DNA of 64,000 nucleotides. Origin: Evansella sp041820985. GTDB lineage: Bacteria > Bacillota > Bacilli > Bacillales > Salisediminibacteriaceae. Position numbers and translations under genes: made by a program. Below, one piece after another: positions 17,337 through 25,923 of the stretch (position 1 is its first letter; every line of letters begins with the position of its first letter). A model generated the notes under the pieces. It searched no databases. It was given only the letters and a program-made list of their open reading frames with translations, and was not told where the DNA came from. The stretch covers positions 124,001 to 188,000 of the forward strand of contig NZ_JBGUAU010000007.1 in the NCBI RefSeq assembly GCF_041820985.1. The letters are read 5' to 3'.

Positions 17337-17714
17337 ATGCATCATCGGATTTTTAGTAGTGCGCTGTATGGAATTCTTACCATATTGATTCTTGTCATTG
17401 TTGCCAGTCTTATAAGTTCTACATTATTAAAATTTACGACCTTACAAGAATCAAGCTTTACTTGGATTCTGCTGGGTTTCTCTTTTTTAGCAGTGTTTAT
17501 TGGTGGCTTCATATCAGGGGGAAGATCTGGGCAAAAAGGATGGATTGCAGGAGGGACAACAGCAATTCTTTATTCTTTGGTTATCTTTCTTGTTCAATTT
17601 CTCGGTTACAATCAAGGTTTTGACGGAGAACAACTACTCATTCATACAGGTTATGTACTTATTGCCATTGTTGGCGGAATATTAGGTGTTAATGTTAGAG
17701 GCGAATCTTTTTAA
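17337..17714 (+). CDS. TIGR04086-family membrane protein (YrzE-like)
   Basis: A 125-residue protein with four hydrophobic segments (about 12-35, 43-62, 70-90 and 102-120) and a Gly-rich turn GGFISGGRSGQKGWIAGG between segments 2 and 3. This pattern matches the TIGR04086 family, found beside yajC/tgt in Bacillaceae; no function is known. AGGAGGAGGG stands at good distance before the ATG. It is transcribed towards yajC and the two share a bidirectional terminator. Confidence 0.75.
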   Translation: MHHRIFSSALYGILTILILVIVASLISSTLLKFTTLQESSFTWILLGFSFLAVFIGGFISGGRSGQKGWIAGGTTAILYSLVIFLVQFLGYNQGFDGEQLLIHTGYVLIAIVGGILGVNVRGESF

Positions 17715-17724
17715 AAGACATTAG

Positions 17725-17758
17725 AAAAACCGACTTCCATTTAGGAAATCGGTTTTTA
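17725..17758. terminator. Bidirectional terminator between the TIGR04086 gene and yajC
   Basis: AAAACCGACTTCC pairs with GGAAATCGGTTTT across a short loop with one mismatch. An A run lies on the left and a T run on the right. Confidence 0.85.
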
Positions 17759-17778
17759 TATTGTTGATGTAAAGAGAA

Positions 17779-18045
17779 TTAATCTTTATTTAATACGTCA
17801 CGAATTGCTTGACGATCAAATGTTAATTTTTGTCCATTATAAACGTCGATCACGATTTTTTCTTCATCAATGGCATCAAGTGTACCATGTAAGCCACCGA
17901 TCGTAACGACTTTATCTCCCTTTTGAAGAGCTGCGTGCATTTCTCTAATTTTCTTTTGACGTTTTTGTTGAGGACGAATCAAAAGGAAATAAAAGATTGC
18001 AAACATTAGTAATAACGGTAGTACCGCACCAAATAAACCTTCCAC
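17779..18045 (-). CDS. yajC: Preprotein translocase subunit YajC
   Basis: An 88-residue protein with one N-terminal membrane segment (LLLMFAIFYFLLIRPQQKR). The RPQQKRQKK motif follows, then a small soluble domain (DKVVTIGGLHGTLDAIDEE). YajC associates with SecDF and the SecYEG channel as an accessory. The start is a GTG at 18045 with AGGGG about 9 bases upstream. It follows tgt in the common queA-tgt-yajC order. secD and secF are in the same window but about 6 kb away and not in this operon. Confidence 0.94.
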   Translation of the reverse strand: MEGLFGAVLPLLLMFAIFYFLLIRPQQKRQKKIREMHAALQKGDKVVTIGGLHGTLDAIDEEKIVIDVYNGQKLTFDRQAIRDVLNKD

Positions 18046-18200
18046 TGAACTTCACCCCTTTCAGCCGATAAACACCTTTGCCTTTGTTTACAAAAGCTAT
18101 CTTATTCATCAAATAATGGTTGTCTCTCCGTTCTATTTTAGACAAAAACTCATAGTAAAATCAATCAAAATCATATTTTGTGTATAAAAATCTTTTTTTA

Positions 18201-19349
18201 TTAAAAGTTTTTTGCGTTTGGTTTGTTAAATCCGTACATCTCAAAGAACTCTTCACGATAGTCTAAGAGACGGTCTTCTCTAATTGCTTGTCGTACATTT
18301 TCCATCAACTTTAAGAGAAAATATAAGTTATGGTATGTTGTTAATCGTAGACCGAATGTTTCATCACACTTAATTAAATGACGAATATAAGCCCGACTAT
18401 AGTTTTTACAAACATGACAATCACAGTTCTCATCTAATGGTCTAAAATCTCTTGCAAACTTTGCATTTCTTATAACTAAACGCCCGGTACTAGTCATTAG
18501 TGTACCATTTCTCGCAATTCTAGTTGGTAGCACACAATCAAACATATCAATTCCACGAATAGATCCATCCACAAGGGAATCTGGAGAACCAACACCCATT
18601 AAATATCTTGGTTTATTCGTAGGCATTAATGGCGTTGTAAATTCTAAGACTCTGTTCATTACGTCTTTTGGCTCCCCTACAGAAAGGCCCCCTATGGCAT
18701 ATCCAGGAAAATCGAGAGAAACTAAGTCATTTGCACTTTGTTTACGTAACTCTTCATATTCCCCTCCTTGAATAATTCCAAATAACCCTTGTTCGTCTGG
18801 ACGAGCGTGCGCTTGTAAGCATCGTTCTGCCCAACGGCTTGTCCTCTCTACAGAAGCTTTCATATACTCATACTCTGCAGGATACGGGGGGCACTCATCG
18901 AATGCCATCATTATGTCTGGCCCAAGAGCATTTTGAATTTCCATCGCTTTTTCAGGAGATAAAAAGAGCTTTTCTCCGCTTAAATGATTGCGAAAATCTA
19001 CCCCTTCTTCACGAATCTTTCTCATATCACTTAAGCTAAATACTTGAAATCCACCAGAATCAGTAAGAATGGGACGATCCCAATTCATAAACTTATGAAG
19101 TCCACCCGCTTCTTTAATAATTTCGTGCCCTGGGCGTAACCATAAATGATACGTATTACTTAATATAATTTTTGCACCCATCTCTTTTAGATCTTCTGGA
19201 CTCATCGTTTTGACCGTTGCCAATGTTCCTACTGGCATAAACATAGGAGTCTCAAATGAACCATGAGGAGTGTGAACAATCCCCAGTCGCGCTCCGGATT
19301 GTTTACATGTTTTTATATGTTCATAAGTGATCGCTGCCACTTGCTTCAC
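18201..19349 (-). CDS. tgt: Queuine tRNA-ribosyltransferase (tRNA-guanine transglycosylase)
   Basis: Exchanges guanine 34 in GUN anticodons for preQ1, the entry step of queuosine on tRNA. The 382-residue protein has LTDSGGFQVFSL (near residue 100, general acid Asp), FDCVLPTRIARNG (near 270, nucleophile Asp) and the zinc site CDCHVCKNY with a later His (near 310-340). The start is a GTG at 19349 with AAGGA upstream; another in-frame GTG lies three codons further on. It lies 20 bases downstream of queA, which acts on the product, so the two form an operon. Confidence 0.97.
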   Translation of the reverse strand: MKQVAAITYEHIKTCKQSGARLGIVHTPHGSFETPMFMPVGTLATVKTMSPEDLKEMGAKIILSNTYHLWLRPGHEIIKEAGGLHKFMNWDRPILTDSGGFQVFSLSDMRKIREEGVDFRNHLSGEKLFLSPEKAMEIQNALGPDIMMAFDECPPYPAEYEYMKASVERTSRWAERCLQAHARPDEQGLFGIIQGGEYEELRKQSANDLVSLDFPGYAIGGLSVGEPKDVMNRVLEFTTPLMPTNKPRYLMGVGSPDSLVDGSIRGIDMFDCVLPTRIARNGTLMTSTGRLVIRNAKFARDFRPLDENCDCHVCKNYSRAYIRHLIKCDETFGLRLTTYHNLYFLLKLMENVRQAIREDRLLDYREEFFEMYGFNKPNAKNF

Positions 19350-19369
19350 GTCCTTTTCCTTCTCGTTAC

Positions 19370-20398
19370 TTATATAATCAGCATTGCATCCCCAAAGCTA
19401 AAAAAACGGTATCGCTCTTCAACAGCTTCATTGTACGCACGTAAAATATTATCTTTACCAGCTAATGCGCTCACTAGCATTACTAATGTTGATTTAGGCA
19501 AATGGAAATTTGTCAGTAATCCATCAATTGCTTTAAACTCGTATCCTGGAAAAATAAAAATATCCGTCCATCCAGATGAAGCATGAAAACTACCGGATTG
19601 CTGTGATGCAATTGTTTCTAACGTCCTTGCTGAGGTAGTACCTACTCCAATTATTTTTTTCCCTAATTTTTTTGCTTCATTTAGTGTAGATGCCGTTTCC
19701 TCTGTCATTTGATAAAACTCCGCATGCATTTTGTGTTCTTCTATATTATCTACAGAAACTGGCCTGAACGTTCCTAGCCCCACATGCAACGTAATAAAGA
19801 CTACCTTCACACCTTTTCTTTCTACTTCCTGTAAAAACTTCTGTGTGAAGTGTAATCCAGCCGTGGGGGCTGCTGCAGAGCCACTATGTTTTGCATATAC
19901 CGTTTGATACCTGTCTTTCTCTTCTAATTGCTCTTGAATATATGGAGGTAATGGCATTTCTCCTAGCTTGTCTAACAATTCATTAAAGATTCCTTGGAAC
20001 TCAAATTGAATCTTTCTCCGTCCTTCAGGTAGTTCTTTTACACAAGTTCCGCTTAATAGCCCATCACCAAATTCTATGGTACTGCCGACTTTTAAACGTT
20101 TTGCGGGTTTTACTAGCGCCTCCCACGTATTGCTTTCTTCTTCCTTCAGAAGGAGTAATTCTATTTTGGCACCAGTTTCCTTTTTCACTCCTAATAGTCT
20201 TGCAGGAATTACTTTTGTGTTATTTAATACTAGAACATCCCCCTCATTTATATAATCAATTAAGTTAGGGAAATGTTTGTGATCAATTTGTCCAGTTTCT
20301 TTATTTAAAACTAGTAGCCTTGAGGCTGTTCGGTCCTTTAGCGGACTTTGTGCAATTAATTCTTCTGGTAGATAAAAATCAAATTGTGATACATCCAT
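19370..20398 (-). CDS. queA: S-adenosylmethionine:tRNA ribosyltransferase-isomerase
   Basis: Transfers and rearranges the ribosyl group of SAM onto preQ1-tRNA to give epoxyqueuosine. The protein has 342 residues when started at MDVSQFDFYLPEELIAQ, the same length as the family norm. Conserved segments include YQTVYAKHSGSAAAPTAGLH (near 160-180) and GTTSARTLE. A TTG four codons upstream is in frame, but it directly abuts the GAGG site, so the ATG at 20398 is preferred. It precedes tgt by 20 bases and follows the DUF2905 gene by 35. Confidence 0.97.
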   Translation of the reverse strand: MDVSQFDFYLPEELIAQSPLKDRTASRLLVLNKETGQIDHKHFPNLIDYINEGDVLVLNNTKVIPARLLGVKKETGAKIELLLLKEEESNTWEALVKPAKRLKVGSTIEFGDGLLSGTCVKELPEGRRKIQFEFQGIFNELLDKLGEMPLPPYIQEQLEEKDRYQTVYAKHSGSAAAPTAGLHFTQKFLQEVERKGVKVVFITLHVGLGTFRPVSVDNIEEHKMHAEFYQMTEETASTLNEAKKLGKKIIGVGTTSARTLETIASQQSGSFHASSGWTDIFIFPGYEFKAIDGLLTNFHLPKSTLVMLVSALAGKDNILRAYNEAVEERYRFFSFGDAMLII

Positions 20399-20433
20399 GT
20401 TTGCTGTCAACCTCTTTCTTTTTAAACATCCTG

Positions 20434-20652
20434 TTATCTAAATCGACCGATAATAAATAACAAAAATGACAATACAATACTAATAACAATGGAAGTTACG
20501 ATTGGAAAATAAAAGGTAGTATTTCCTCGCTTTATAAAAATATCACCTGGTAATTTTCCTAACGAAATAAATTTCCCTCCAACTTGCCATATTATTCCTA
20601 CAATGATTAAAAGAATTCCCGCGGTTACGAGTAGTTTTGGAATCTGAGTCAA
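20434..20652 (-). CDS. DUF2905 small membrane protein (YrzS)
   Basis: A 72-residue protein with two membrane segments (LLVTAGILLIIVGIIW and FPIVTSIVISIVLSFLLFI) joined by GKFISLGKLPGDIFIKRGNTTFYFP. The segment LGKLPGDI is the DUF2905 hallmark. Function unknown. It starts with TTG at 20652, overlapping the ruvB stop by four bases (TTGA), with GGAGGTG 8 bases upstream. It is thus translationally coupled to ruvB and lies between ruvB and queA as in other Bacillaceae. Confidence 0.85.
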   Translation of the reverse strand: MTQIPKLLVTAGILLIIVGIIWQVGGKFISLGKLPGDIFIKRGNTTFYFPIVTSIVISIVLSFLLFIIGRFR

Positions 20653-21650
20653 GATCCCGGCACCTCCATATGAAAATGTTCATACGCATGAACAGTTACT
20701 ATTCTCCCTCTTGGAGTTCTTTGTAGAAATCCTATTTGTAATAAATAGGGTTCGTAAACATCTTCAATAGTATGAGCTTCTTCTCCTATTGTTGCCGCAA
20801 TTGTGTCTAAACCTACAGGTCCACCTCGAAATTTTTCAATAATATTCAATATTAATTTGTGATCTATATCATCTAAGCCTAATTGGTCCACTTGCAAAAG
20901 TTCTAAAGCATGTTGTGTCAAAGAAAGGGTTATTTCACCATCTCCTTTCACTTGAGCAAAGTCTCTCACTCTTCGTAACAATCGATTTGCTATTCGAGGA
21001 GTTCCTCTAGACCTTCTTGCAATTTCTACTCCTGCTTCATGATCAATGTCAGCATCCATCACTTCGGCTGTTCGCTCCACTATGTTCGTTAACTCTTCAT
21101 GTGTATAATACTCCAAACGACTCACAACACCAAACCGATCCCGCAGTGGAGCAGATAGCATCCCAGCACGAGTTGTTGCCCCCACTAACGTAAATGGTGG
21201 AAGATCCAAACGAACAGAACGTGCTGAGGGTCCTTTGCCTATGACGATATCTAAACAAAAATCTTCCATAGCTGGATAAAGCACTTCCTCGACAGCTCTA
21301 TTTAAACGATGAATTTCATCAATAAATAATACATCACCTGGCTCTAAAGCTGTTAAAATGGCAGCTAAATCGCCTGGACGCTCTATCGCCGGTCCTGAAG
21401 TAGTCCGTAAGTTTACTCCCATCTCATTAGAAATAATCATGGAGAGTGTCGTTTTTCCTAATCCAGGTGGGCCATATAAAAGAACGTGATCTAATGTTTC
21501 TTGTCGCATTTTTGCTGCTTCAATAAATATTCGGAGATTTTCCTTCACCTTTTTTTGACCAATATATTGGGTCAATGTTTGTGGGCGTAAACTTTGTTCT
21601 TCTATATCATCATGTTCCAGTGATTCTCCACTGACAATCCGGTCTTCCAT
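20649..21650 (-). CDS. ruvB: Holliday junction ATP-dependent DNA helicase RuvB
   Basis: Motor of the RuvAB complex, which drives branch migration of Holliday junctions in recombination. The 333-residue AAA+ protein has Walker A GPPGLGKTT (near residue 60), Walker B LFIDEIHR (near 110), and the sensor and hairpin motifs TLVGATTRAGML. A winged-helix C-terminal domain carries RTPRGRIVT. GGAGG precedes the ATG. It lies 32 bases downstream of ruvA and overlaps yrzS by four bases. Confidence 0.98.
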   Translation of the reverse strand: MEDRIVSGESLEHDDIEEQSLRPQTLTQYIGQKKVKENLRIFIEAAKMRQETLDHVLLYGPPGLGKTTLSMIISNEMGVNLRTTSGPAIERPGDLAAILTALEPGDVLFIDEIHRLNRAVEEVLYPAMEDFCLDIVIGKGPSARSVRLDLPPFTLVGATTRAGMLSAPLRDRFGVVSRLEYYTHEELTNIVERTAEVMDADIDHEAGVEIARRSRGTPRIANRLLRRVRDFAQVKGDGEITLSLTQHALELLQVDQLGLDDIDHKLILNIIEKFRGGPVGLDTIAATIGEEAHTIEDVYEPYLLQIGFLQRTPRGRIVTVHAYEHFHMEVPGS

Positions 21651-21682
21651 TTTTATATTCCTCCAGACTATTACCCGTTCGT

Positions 21683-22300
21683 TTACCTTTGTAACATTAA
21701 CTGAAGTGCAGCTTTAATATATTTATCAGTGGATAGCTGCTCTTTTTGTAAATTAGGTAAAACTTTATTAATTTCTCTATCAACATAGCCTAGTGCTTTT
21801 AATGCTTCAACTGCTTCATCTAAAGCACGATTTCCTTCTGTTTTTGAAGGAACATATTGTAATAACGCTTCATCTGATTCTAGGGTTAGTGATGGTATGA
21901 ATTCCAATAGCTTCCCTTTTAAATCTAGGATTATTTGTCGAGCTGTCTTTTTGCCCACTCCAGGAAACTTAACTAAGAATTGTTCATCCTCATCTTCAAT
22001 TGCTTGAACAACAAGCTTTGTTTCCCCTGTTGCTAATATGGCCAATGCACCCTTAGGGCCAATTCCTGAAACTTGTAAAAGTTTTTCAAATAATTTTTTT
22101 TCTTCTCGTTCTAAAAAGCCGTATAATTTAATTGCATCTTCTCTTACATGCTGATATGTATAAACTGTTATCTTTTCATGTAACCATTCTTGATAACGAT
22201 ATGGATTAGCGCAATAAATTAAATAACCTACATCATGTACGTCCAAAGTAATCGATTCAGTTTCTATATGCAATACTTTTCCAGTCAAACATTCAATCAA
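21683..22300 (-). CDS. ruvA: Holliday junction branch migration complex subunit RuvA
   Basis: Tetrameric junction-binding protein that loads RuvB. The 205-residue protein has an N-terminal OB domain (MIECLTGKVLHIET to about 65) and the two helix-hairpin-helix motifs VSGIGPKGALAIL (near 76) and FPGVGKKTARQIILDLK (near 112), which contact DNA. The C-terminal domain III (EAVEALKALGY) binds RuvB. It is followed by ruvB in the same direction. Nothing unusual is seen. Confidence 0.98.
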   Translation of the reverse strand: MIECLTGKVLHIETESITLDVHDVGYLIYCANPYRYQEWLHEKITVYTYQHVREDAIKLYGFLEREEKKLFEKLLQVSGIGPKGALAILATGETKLVVQAIEDEDEQFLVKFPGVGKKTARQIILDLKGKLLEFIPSLTLESDEALLQYVPSKTEGNRALDEAVEALKALGYVDREINKVLPNLQKEQLSTDKYIKAALQLMLQR

Positions 22301-22393
22301 AGTACATTTCTCCTATTCCTTTTATAAATGAGAACACATATGCTTATATAGTAACACAATTAGAAAACCTTGGCTTATCGTATAGTACAAAAA

Positions 22394-22430
22394 GAGGGTA
22401 TGTCAAAAGTTGAATTTTGACATACCCATT
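22394..22430 (-). terminator. Terminator downstream of bofC
   Basis: GGGTATGTCAAAA pairs perfectly with TTTTGACATACCC (22396-22408 and 22415-22427) around a 6-base loop, directly after the bofC stop, with a T run on the minus strand. Confidence 0.85.
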
Positions 22431-22433
22431 TGT

Positions 22434-23000
22434 TTAGAATTCACTAACTGCATATTCTTCAAACATTTTTATCACTTCTAAATAATGGTCTTTTGTTGAA
22501 ACTGGAATTCCTTCTAGTAATTCACGGTGTAAGTGGCTTTTTAAACGACTAGTGTTTACTTGGAAAAATGATTGAATAACCTCGTTATCCATAGGTTTTC
22601 CATTATAGATATTTAAAAAGCCGTCCTCTGATAAACCGAAATATCCATTCATTTTTAATAATGGGGAAATATCATTCGTATCTTGCTTAAAAATTACTTT
22701 TCCCTCAAGTTGGTCAACAAGTTGCCATTCACCATAAAATGCCCAGAAATCTTCCATGGACCAAATAGTTTCTTCAACAACTTCCTCACTTACTTCACCA
22801 TCTAAATAATGACGCTGTAATATAACTTCTACAGTCTGTGCATCAACTTGCGCTTCTTTACTAATTGATAAGCTTGCTTCTGAAGTTGCACTCACACTTA
22901 TTCCTTGTAGTACAAAAATAAATAGAAAGGAACTCACAATTGTAAAAAATTTTAAGTACTCTGTACGATTCTTCCTTAATAACGTACATGAGAGACACAT
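22434..23000 (-). CDS. bofC: Forespore regulator BofC (bypass of forespore C)
   Basis: In B. subtilis BofC is made in the forespore, is exported to the space between the two spore membranes, and delays the SpoIVB signal that activates pro-sigma-K. The 188-residue protein has an N-terminal signal segment (FFTIVSSFLFIFVLQGISVSA) ending near residue 40. An exported domain follows with VILQRHYLDGEVSEE and MNGYFGLSEDGFLNIYNG, as in BofC. The start MCLSC (ATG at 23000) is chosen because AAGGAGG lies 9 bases upstream; a second ATG two codons earlier is too close. It is followed by a terminator and then ruvA, as in B. subtilis. Confidence 0.88.
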   Translation of the reverse strand: MCLSCTLLRKNRTEYLKFFTIVSSFLFIFVLQGISVSATSEASLSISKEAQVDAQTVEVILQRHYLDGEVSEEVVEETIWSMEDFWAFYGEWQLVDQLEGKVIFKQDTNDISPLLKMNGYFGLSEDGFLNIYNGKPMDNEVIQSFFQVNTSRLKSHLHRELLEGIPVSTKDHYLEVIKMFEEYAVSEF

Positions 23001-23145
23001 ACCCATGACCCTCCTTGTTAATACATTCCATGTATAATATTTATTATTCATATGATTTCCAAGTGAATAGAGAAATATCCATACATTTGTTATTTTTATT
23101 TCCCTTAAAATATGAGTATTATTCCATTCAAAAACTATGCGTTGT

Positions 23146-23179
23146 CAAAAAAAAGCAGACAACGAAAAGTTGCCTGCTT
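23146..23179 (-). terminator. Terminator of the spore lipoprotein gene
   Basis: On the minus strand AAGCAGGCAAC and GTTGTCTGCTT pair around TTTTC with one wobble, followed by eight T residues. It lies 10 bases beyond the stop codon. Confidence 0.88.
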
Positions 23180-23189
23180 AAATCAATTA

Positions 23190-24221
23190 TTATCGACTTC
23201 TTTCAAATGGGCGCTGGATTGCATTTCCTAAGTCAGAAATCATGTCATTAAAAGTAGCACCAATTTCTTCAAACGGTTCACCAGCACGTAAACGATCATT
23301 CATTCCACGTATATTTCTAACATGTTCACGATCTGTAACAACATGAACATTTCTATCTCCTGTTAAGTTTCTAACGCGAGAGTTCACTTGGTTATCAATG
23401 TCATCCATGTCATCTCCATTTTCAACAGCGATAACTACATCATTTCCATGAACGATGACTTGAGAATTTCTAAATCCATCTTCCGTAGTGAGACGGTCTG
23501 AAATTCTTCTAGAAAGCCTTCCATCTTCTCCATTATAATATCCTGCCACATTTGCTTGGCCTGTATTTCCAGTACCATGGACATTTCCATTACGTGCAGT
23601 TCGGTGGTTAAAACCACGTGCACCATCAATTTGTCCATCTCTAGCACCAATACCATGATTTGTACGAGCTGTTCCGCTACCTATATCTTGTTTACCACGG
23701 AAATCGTTTAATACACCGTTCTCATCAACCATTCCAGCTCGGTCGTCTCCAGTAATACCTCGTCCAAAGCCACGGTGTTGTCTGTCTCCTCTTGCTTGAA
23801 ACCCGGAAGTTGTGTTTCCAGTGCCTCGATTTCCAGTAATATCTGCTCCACGAGCACCTGTGTTATAGTCGTATGCACTTCCGAAATTTCTTTCTTCGTG
23901 GACTAAGCCAGCACCTTGGCCAATGTTACGGTTTGGTCTTGTTGCATAGTCTGCAGGATAGTTTCCATAGCCTGAACCACGGATACCTCTAGCATGATTG
24001 TAGTCACCGTATCCACCTTGTCCTACACCTGGGTACGCTTGTGAACCAGTAGTTCCATGACCACTATTCGCACCAAAGCCTGTTGTTCCTGCACCCTGGT
24101 TCTGATTCGTTGTATATCCTGTTCTTGTATCATTCATACCAGTATCATTTACATCACCACAACCTGCAAGACCTGAGAAAATCATACTCGCTGCTGTTAA
24201 ACTAAGTGCTATTTTTTTCAT
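23190..24221 (-). CDS. YhcN/YlaJ-family sporulation lipoprotein (CoxA-like)
   Basis: A 343-residue lipoprotein. The signal peptide MKKIALSLTAASMIFSGLAGC ends in a lipobox (LAGC, Cys 21). Residues 22-225 are low-complexity, very rich in Gly, Asn, Arg and Thr with recurring RG, GTG and GNT units. The C-terminal 115 residues (SDRLTTEDGFRNSQVIVHGND, VVAI-type strand, RVRNLTGDRNVHVVTDR) match the YhcN/YlaJ domain. The position beside safA and bofC is that of B. subtilis coxA (spore cortex protein), so a CoxA-type role in the spore is likely but inferred. It stands alone, ending in its own terminator. Confidence 0.82.
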   Translation of the reverse strand: MKKIALSLTAASMIFSGLAGCGDVNDTGMNDTRTGYTTNQNQGAGTTGFGANSGHGTTGSQAYPGVGQGGYGDYNHARGIRGSGYGNYPADYATRPNRNIGQGAGLVHEERNFGSAYDYNTGARGADITGNRGTGNTTSGFQARGDRQHRGFGRGITGDDRAGMVDENGVLNDFRGKQDIGSGTARTNHGIGARDGQIDGARGFNHRTARNGNVHGTGNTGQANVAGYYNGEDGRLSRRISDRLTTEDGFRNSQVIVHGNDVVIAVENGDDMDDIDNQVNSRVRNLTGDRNVHVVTDREHVRNIRGMNDRLRAGEPFEEIGATFNDMISDLGNAIQRPFERSR

Positions 24222-24321
24222 TTATTCTTCATCCTCCTTTCACTCATTAGATTGCCTAGGATATGTTCTTTTGATGCTAACAGTTATAGGAAATCTAAGA
24301 TAATCACGCTCATATAAACGA

Positions 24322-24358
24322 AAACAGACAATGAACCAAAATCGTCCATTGTCTGTTT
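24322..24358 (-). terminator. Terminator of safA
   Basis: ACAGACAATG and CATTGTCTGT form a perfect 10-bp stem (24324-24333 and 24347-24356), directly after the safA stop, with a T run on the minus strand. Confidence 0.85.
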
Positions 24359-24365
24359 ATATAGT

Positions 24366-25514
24366 TTAGTCTTCTTGTTCATTGTCTATAAAATCTTCTC
24401 TTGGTGCATAGCCATATGGTGTTGGTGCTTGAAAATGCTGCTGTGGTACATGCTGTGCATGCGGTGCATATGGCTGTTGATTATACATATTTGGTTGTTG
24501 TTGGTAAGGATTCACGCCAAACCCATGTTGCAAAGCTCCCCCATGTGGATAAAACGGAGTAGTCACTTGTGGGTGATGTTGATATTGTGTTACATCTCCA
24601 TACCCTTGATAATCATGATTTTCGTTATCTACATGATCATCATCCAACTCTGCTTTATTATCGTATGGATAATACTGTCCTCCTACAGGAGGTACTGGCG
24701 CTCCCTGCATTCCAGGTACATGTTGTACTCCGTGTCCTGGATGTGCATTTTGTGCTCCGTGCTGCATTCCGTGCTGCATACCATGTGCCGGATGTCCTCC
24801 ATGCATTCCTGGTGCCCCATGTGGATATCCATACATAGGTTGAGCTTGGGGAACACCAGGATAAAACGGTTGTGGGTATCCTCCATAATTCGGTGGGCAT
24901 GGAGGTGGACACGGCATAAATCCTTGTGGTGGTACTGGGTAACAGTCATCCATTGGTAGTGATTTCTTCGTTGGCAATGGTTTTGCCTTTACTTTTTCTA
25001 CAGGCTTTGGAGGTAATTCTTTCTCCATCGGTTTTGGTTGTTCCTTAGCTATAGGTAATGGTGCTTCCTTCGGCTTAGGCATTGGTGCTTCCTTCGGTTT
25101 TGGCATTTTTGGTGGTGTCGGTATTTTTTCTGACTTCTGCTTATAAATATTAAAGTTCATATTCGTATTCTGTAAATGGTACGAAGGCGCATGCTGTGTT
25201 AAAGGAACCTGTGGTGGTGCTGGCATAGGAACCGGTTGTTCTTTTTCCTCTTTTAAAGATGGTGGCGGTGTTTTTTCTTTTGGTGCTTCTTTTGGAATTT
25301 GTTTCTCTTTTTTTGCTCCATAATCAACAGATGGCATTTGACTTTCCTTCTTTGCTTGAACACTTCCAGTAGGGATTTTTATTTTCATTCCTGGCATTAT
25401 TTGATCAAAATTACTTAAGTTACTGTTAGCTGCCTTAAGCGATTCAAAATCCACTCCATATTTTTGTGCAAGCTTCCAAAGGGTATCACCTTTTTGAACA
25501 ATATGAATTCTCAC
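24366..25514 (-). CDS. safA: SafA-type spore coat assembly protein with LysM domain
   Basis: SafA is a coat morphogenetic protein that sits at the cortex-coat border. The 382-residue protein starts with one LysM domain (IHIVQKGDTLWKLAQKYGV, MPGMKIKIP; residues 2-50), which binds peptidoglycan. A Lys/Pro/Glu-rich stretch follows (about 55-195), then a Pro, His, Gln, Tyr, Met and Gly-rich tail with repeats such as GMQHGMQHG. The start is a GTG at 25514, giving an N-terminus that aligns with SafA, with GGAGGG 9 bases upstream. Codon bias in the repetitive tail creates several spurious antisense frames. Confidence 0.85.
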   Translation of the reverse strand: MRIHIVQKGDTLWKLAQKYGVDFESLKAANSNLSNFDQIMPGMKIKIPTGSVQAKKESQMPSVDYGAKKEKQIPKEAPKEKTPPPSLKEEKEQPVPMPAPPQVPLTQHAPSYHLQNTNMNFNIYKQKSEKIPTPPKMPKPKEAPMPKPKEAPLPIAKEQPKPMEKELPPKPVEKVKAKPLPTKKSLPMDDCYPVPPQGFMPCPPPCPPNYGGYPQPFYPGVPQAQPMYGYPHGAPGMHGGHPAHGMQHGMQHGAQNAHPGHGVQHVPGMQGAPVPPVGGQYYPYDNKAELDDDHVDNENHDYQGYGDVTQYQHHPQVTTPFYPHGGALQHGFGVNPYQQQPNMYNQQPYAPHAQHVPQQHFQAPTPYGYAPREDFIDNEQED

Positions 25515-25869
25515 TTCTCTGATCCCTCCCATAAAATATCAATACATACTATGCTACGTTGGGCGAATCGTCACACTTTTTTTTTACAACACTACAATGT
25601 ATGAAAAAATAAAGGAAATAGCACTTGATTTTTAAAGTTGAATCATTCACTTTTCATGTATCTTGATTATTGAATATGTTTTATTGGAGTTACAAATTAC
25701 GTCTCAAAAACAGGTTGATTAGATGGATTTAGTTCCTTCCGAAAGAAATGTCGTTCTTAGATGAAAGAATTTACTTATAACGGGCGTTCATGAGTGCACG
25801 ATCTCACCTTCTTAGCTATAGTTAAGCACACATAAGGTGATTATTGTTCGCTCATGCTAAAGGAAAACA
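25515..25869. other. Gene-free gap between safA and pheA with a large imperfect inverted repeat
   Basis: No gene is seen. In B. subtilis the NAD synthesis genes (nifS-nadBCA) stand here. At 25789-25856 CATGAGTGCACGATCTCACC and the complement of the right side, CATGAGCGAACAATAATCACC, can pair with several mismatches. This gives a possible hairpin of about 68 bases that is not part of repeat families A to C. The rest is featureless AT-rich sequence containing the presumed safA promoter. Confidence 0.45.
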
Positions 25870-25911
25870 AAAAAAGCATAGAGAAGGGAACACTGCCCTC
25901 TTTACTATGCC
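25870..25911 (-). terminator. Terminator of pheA
   Basis: On the minus strand GCATAG plus AGAGGG pairs with CCCTTCT plus CTATGC around CAGTGTT, with a small mismatch, followed by a T run. Confidence 0.88.
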
Positions 25912-25923
25912 TTTAAGATATCG

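Noticed and set aside
24375..24959. Long frames on both strands within safA
   Set aside because: Produced by the biased composition of the Pro/His/Gln/Met-rich repeat region. The LysM-bearing frame has the proper start and family match.
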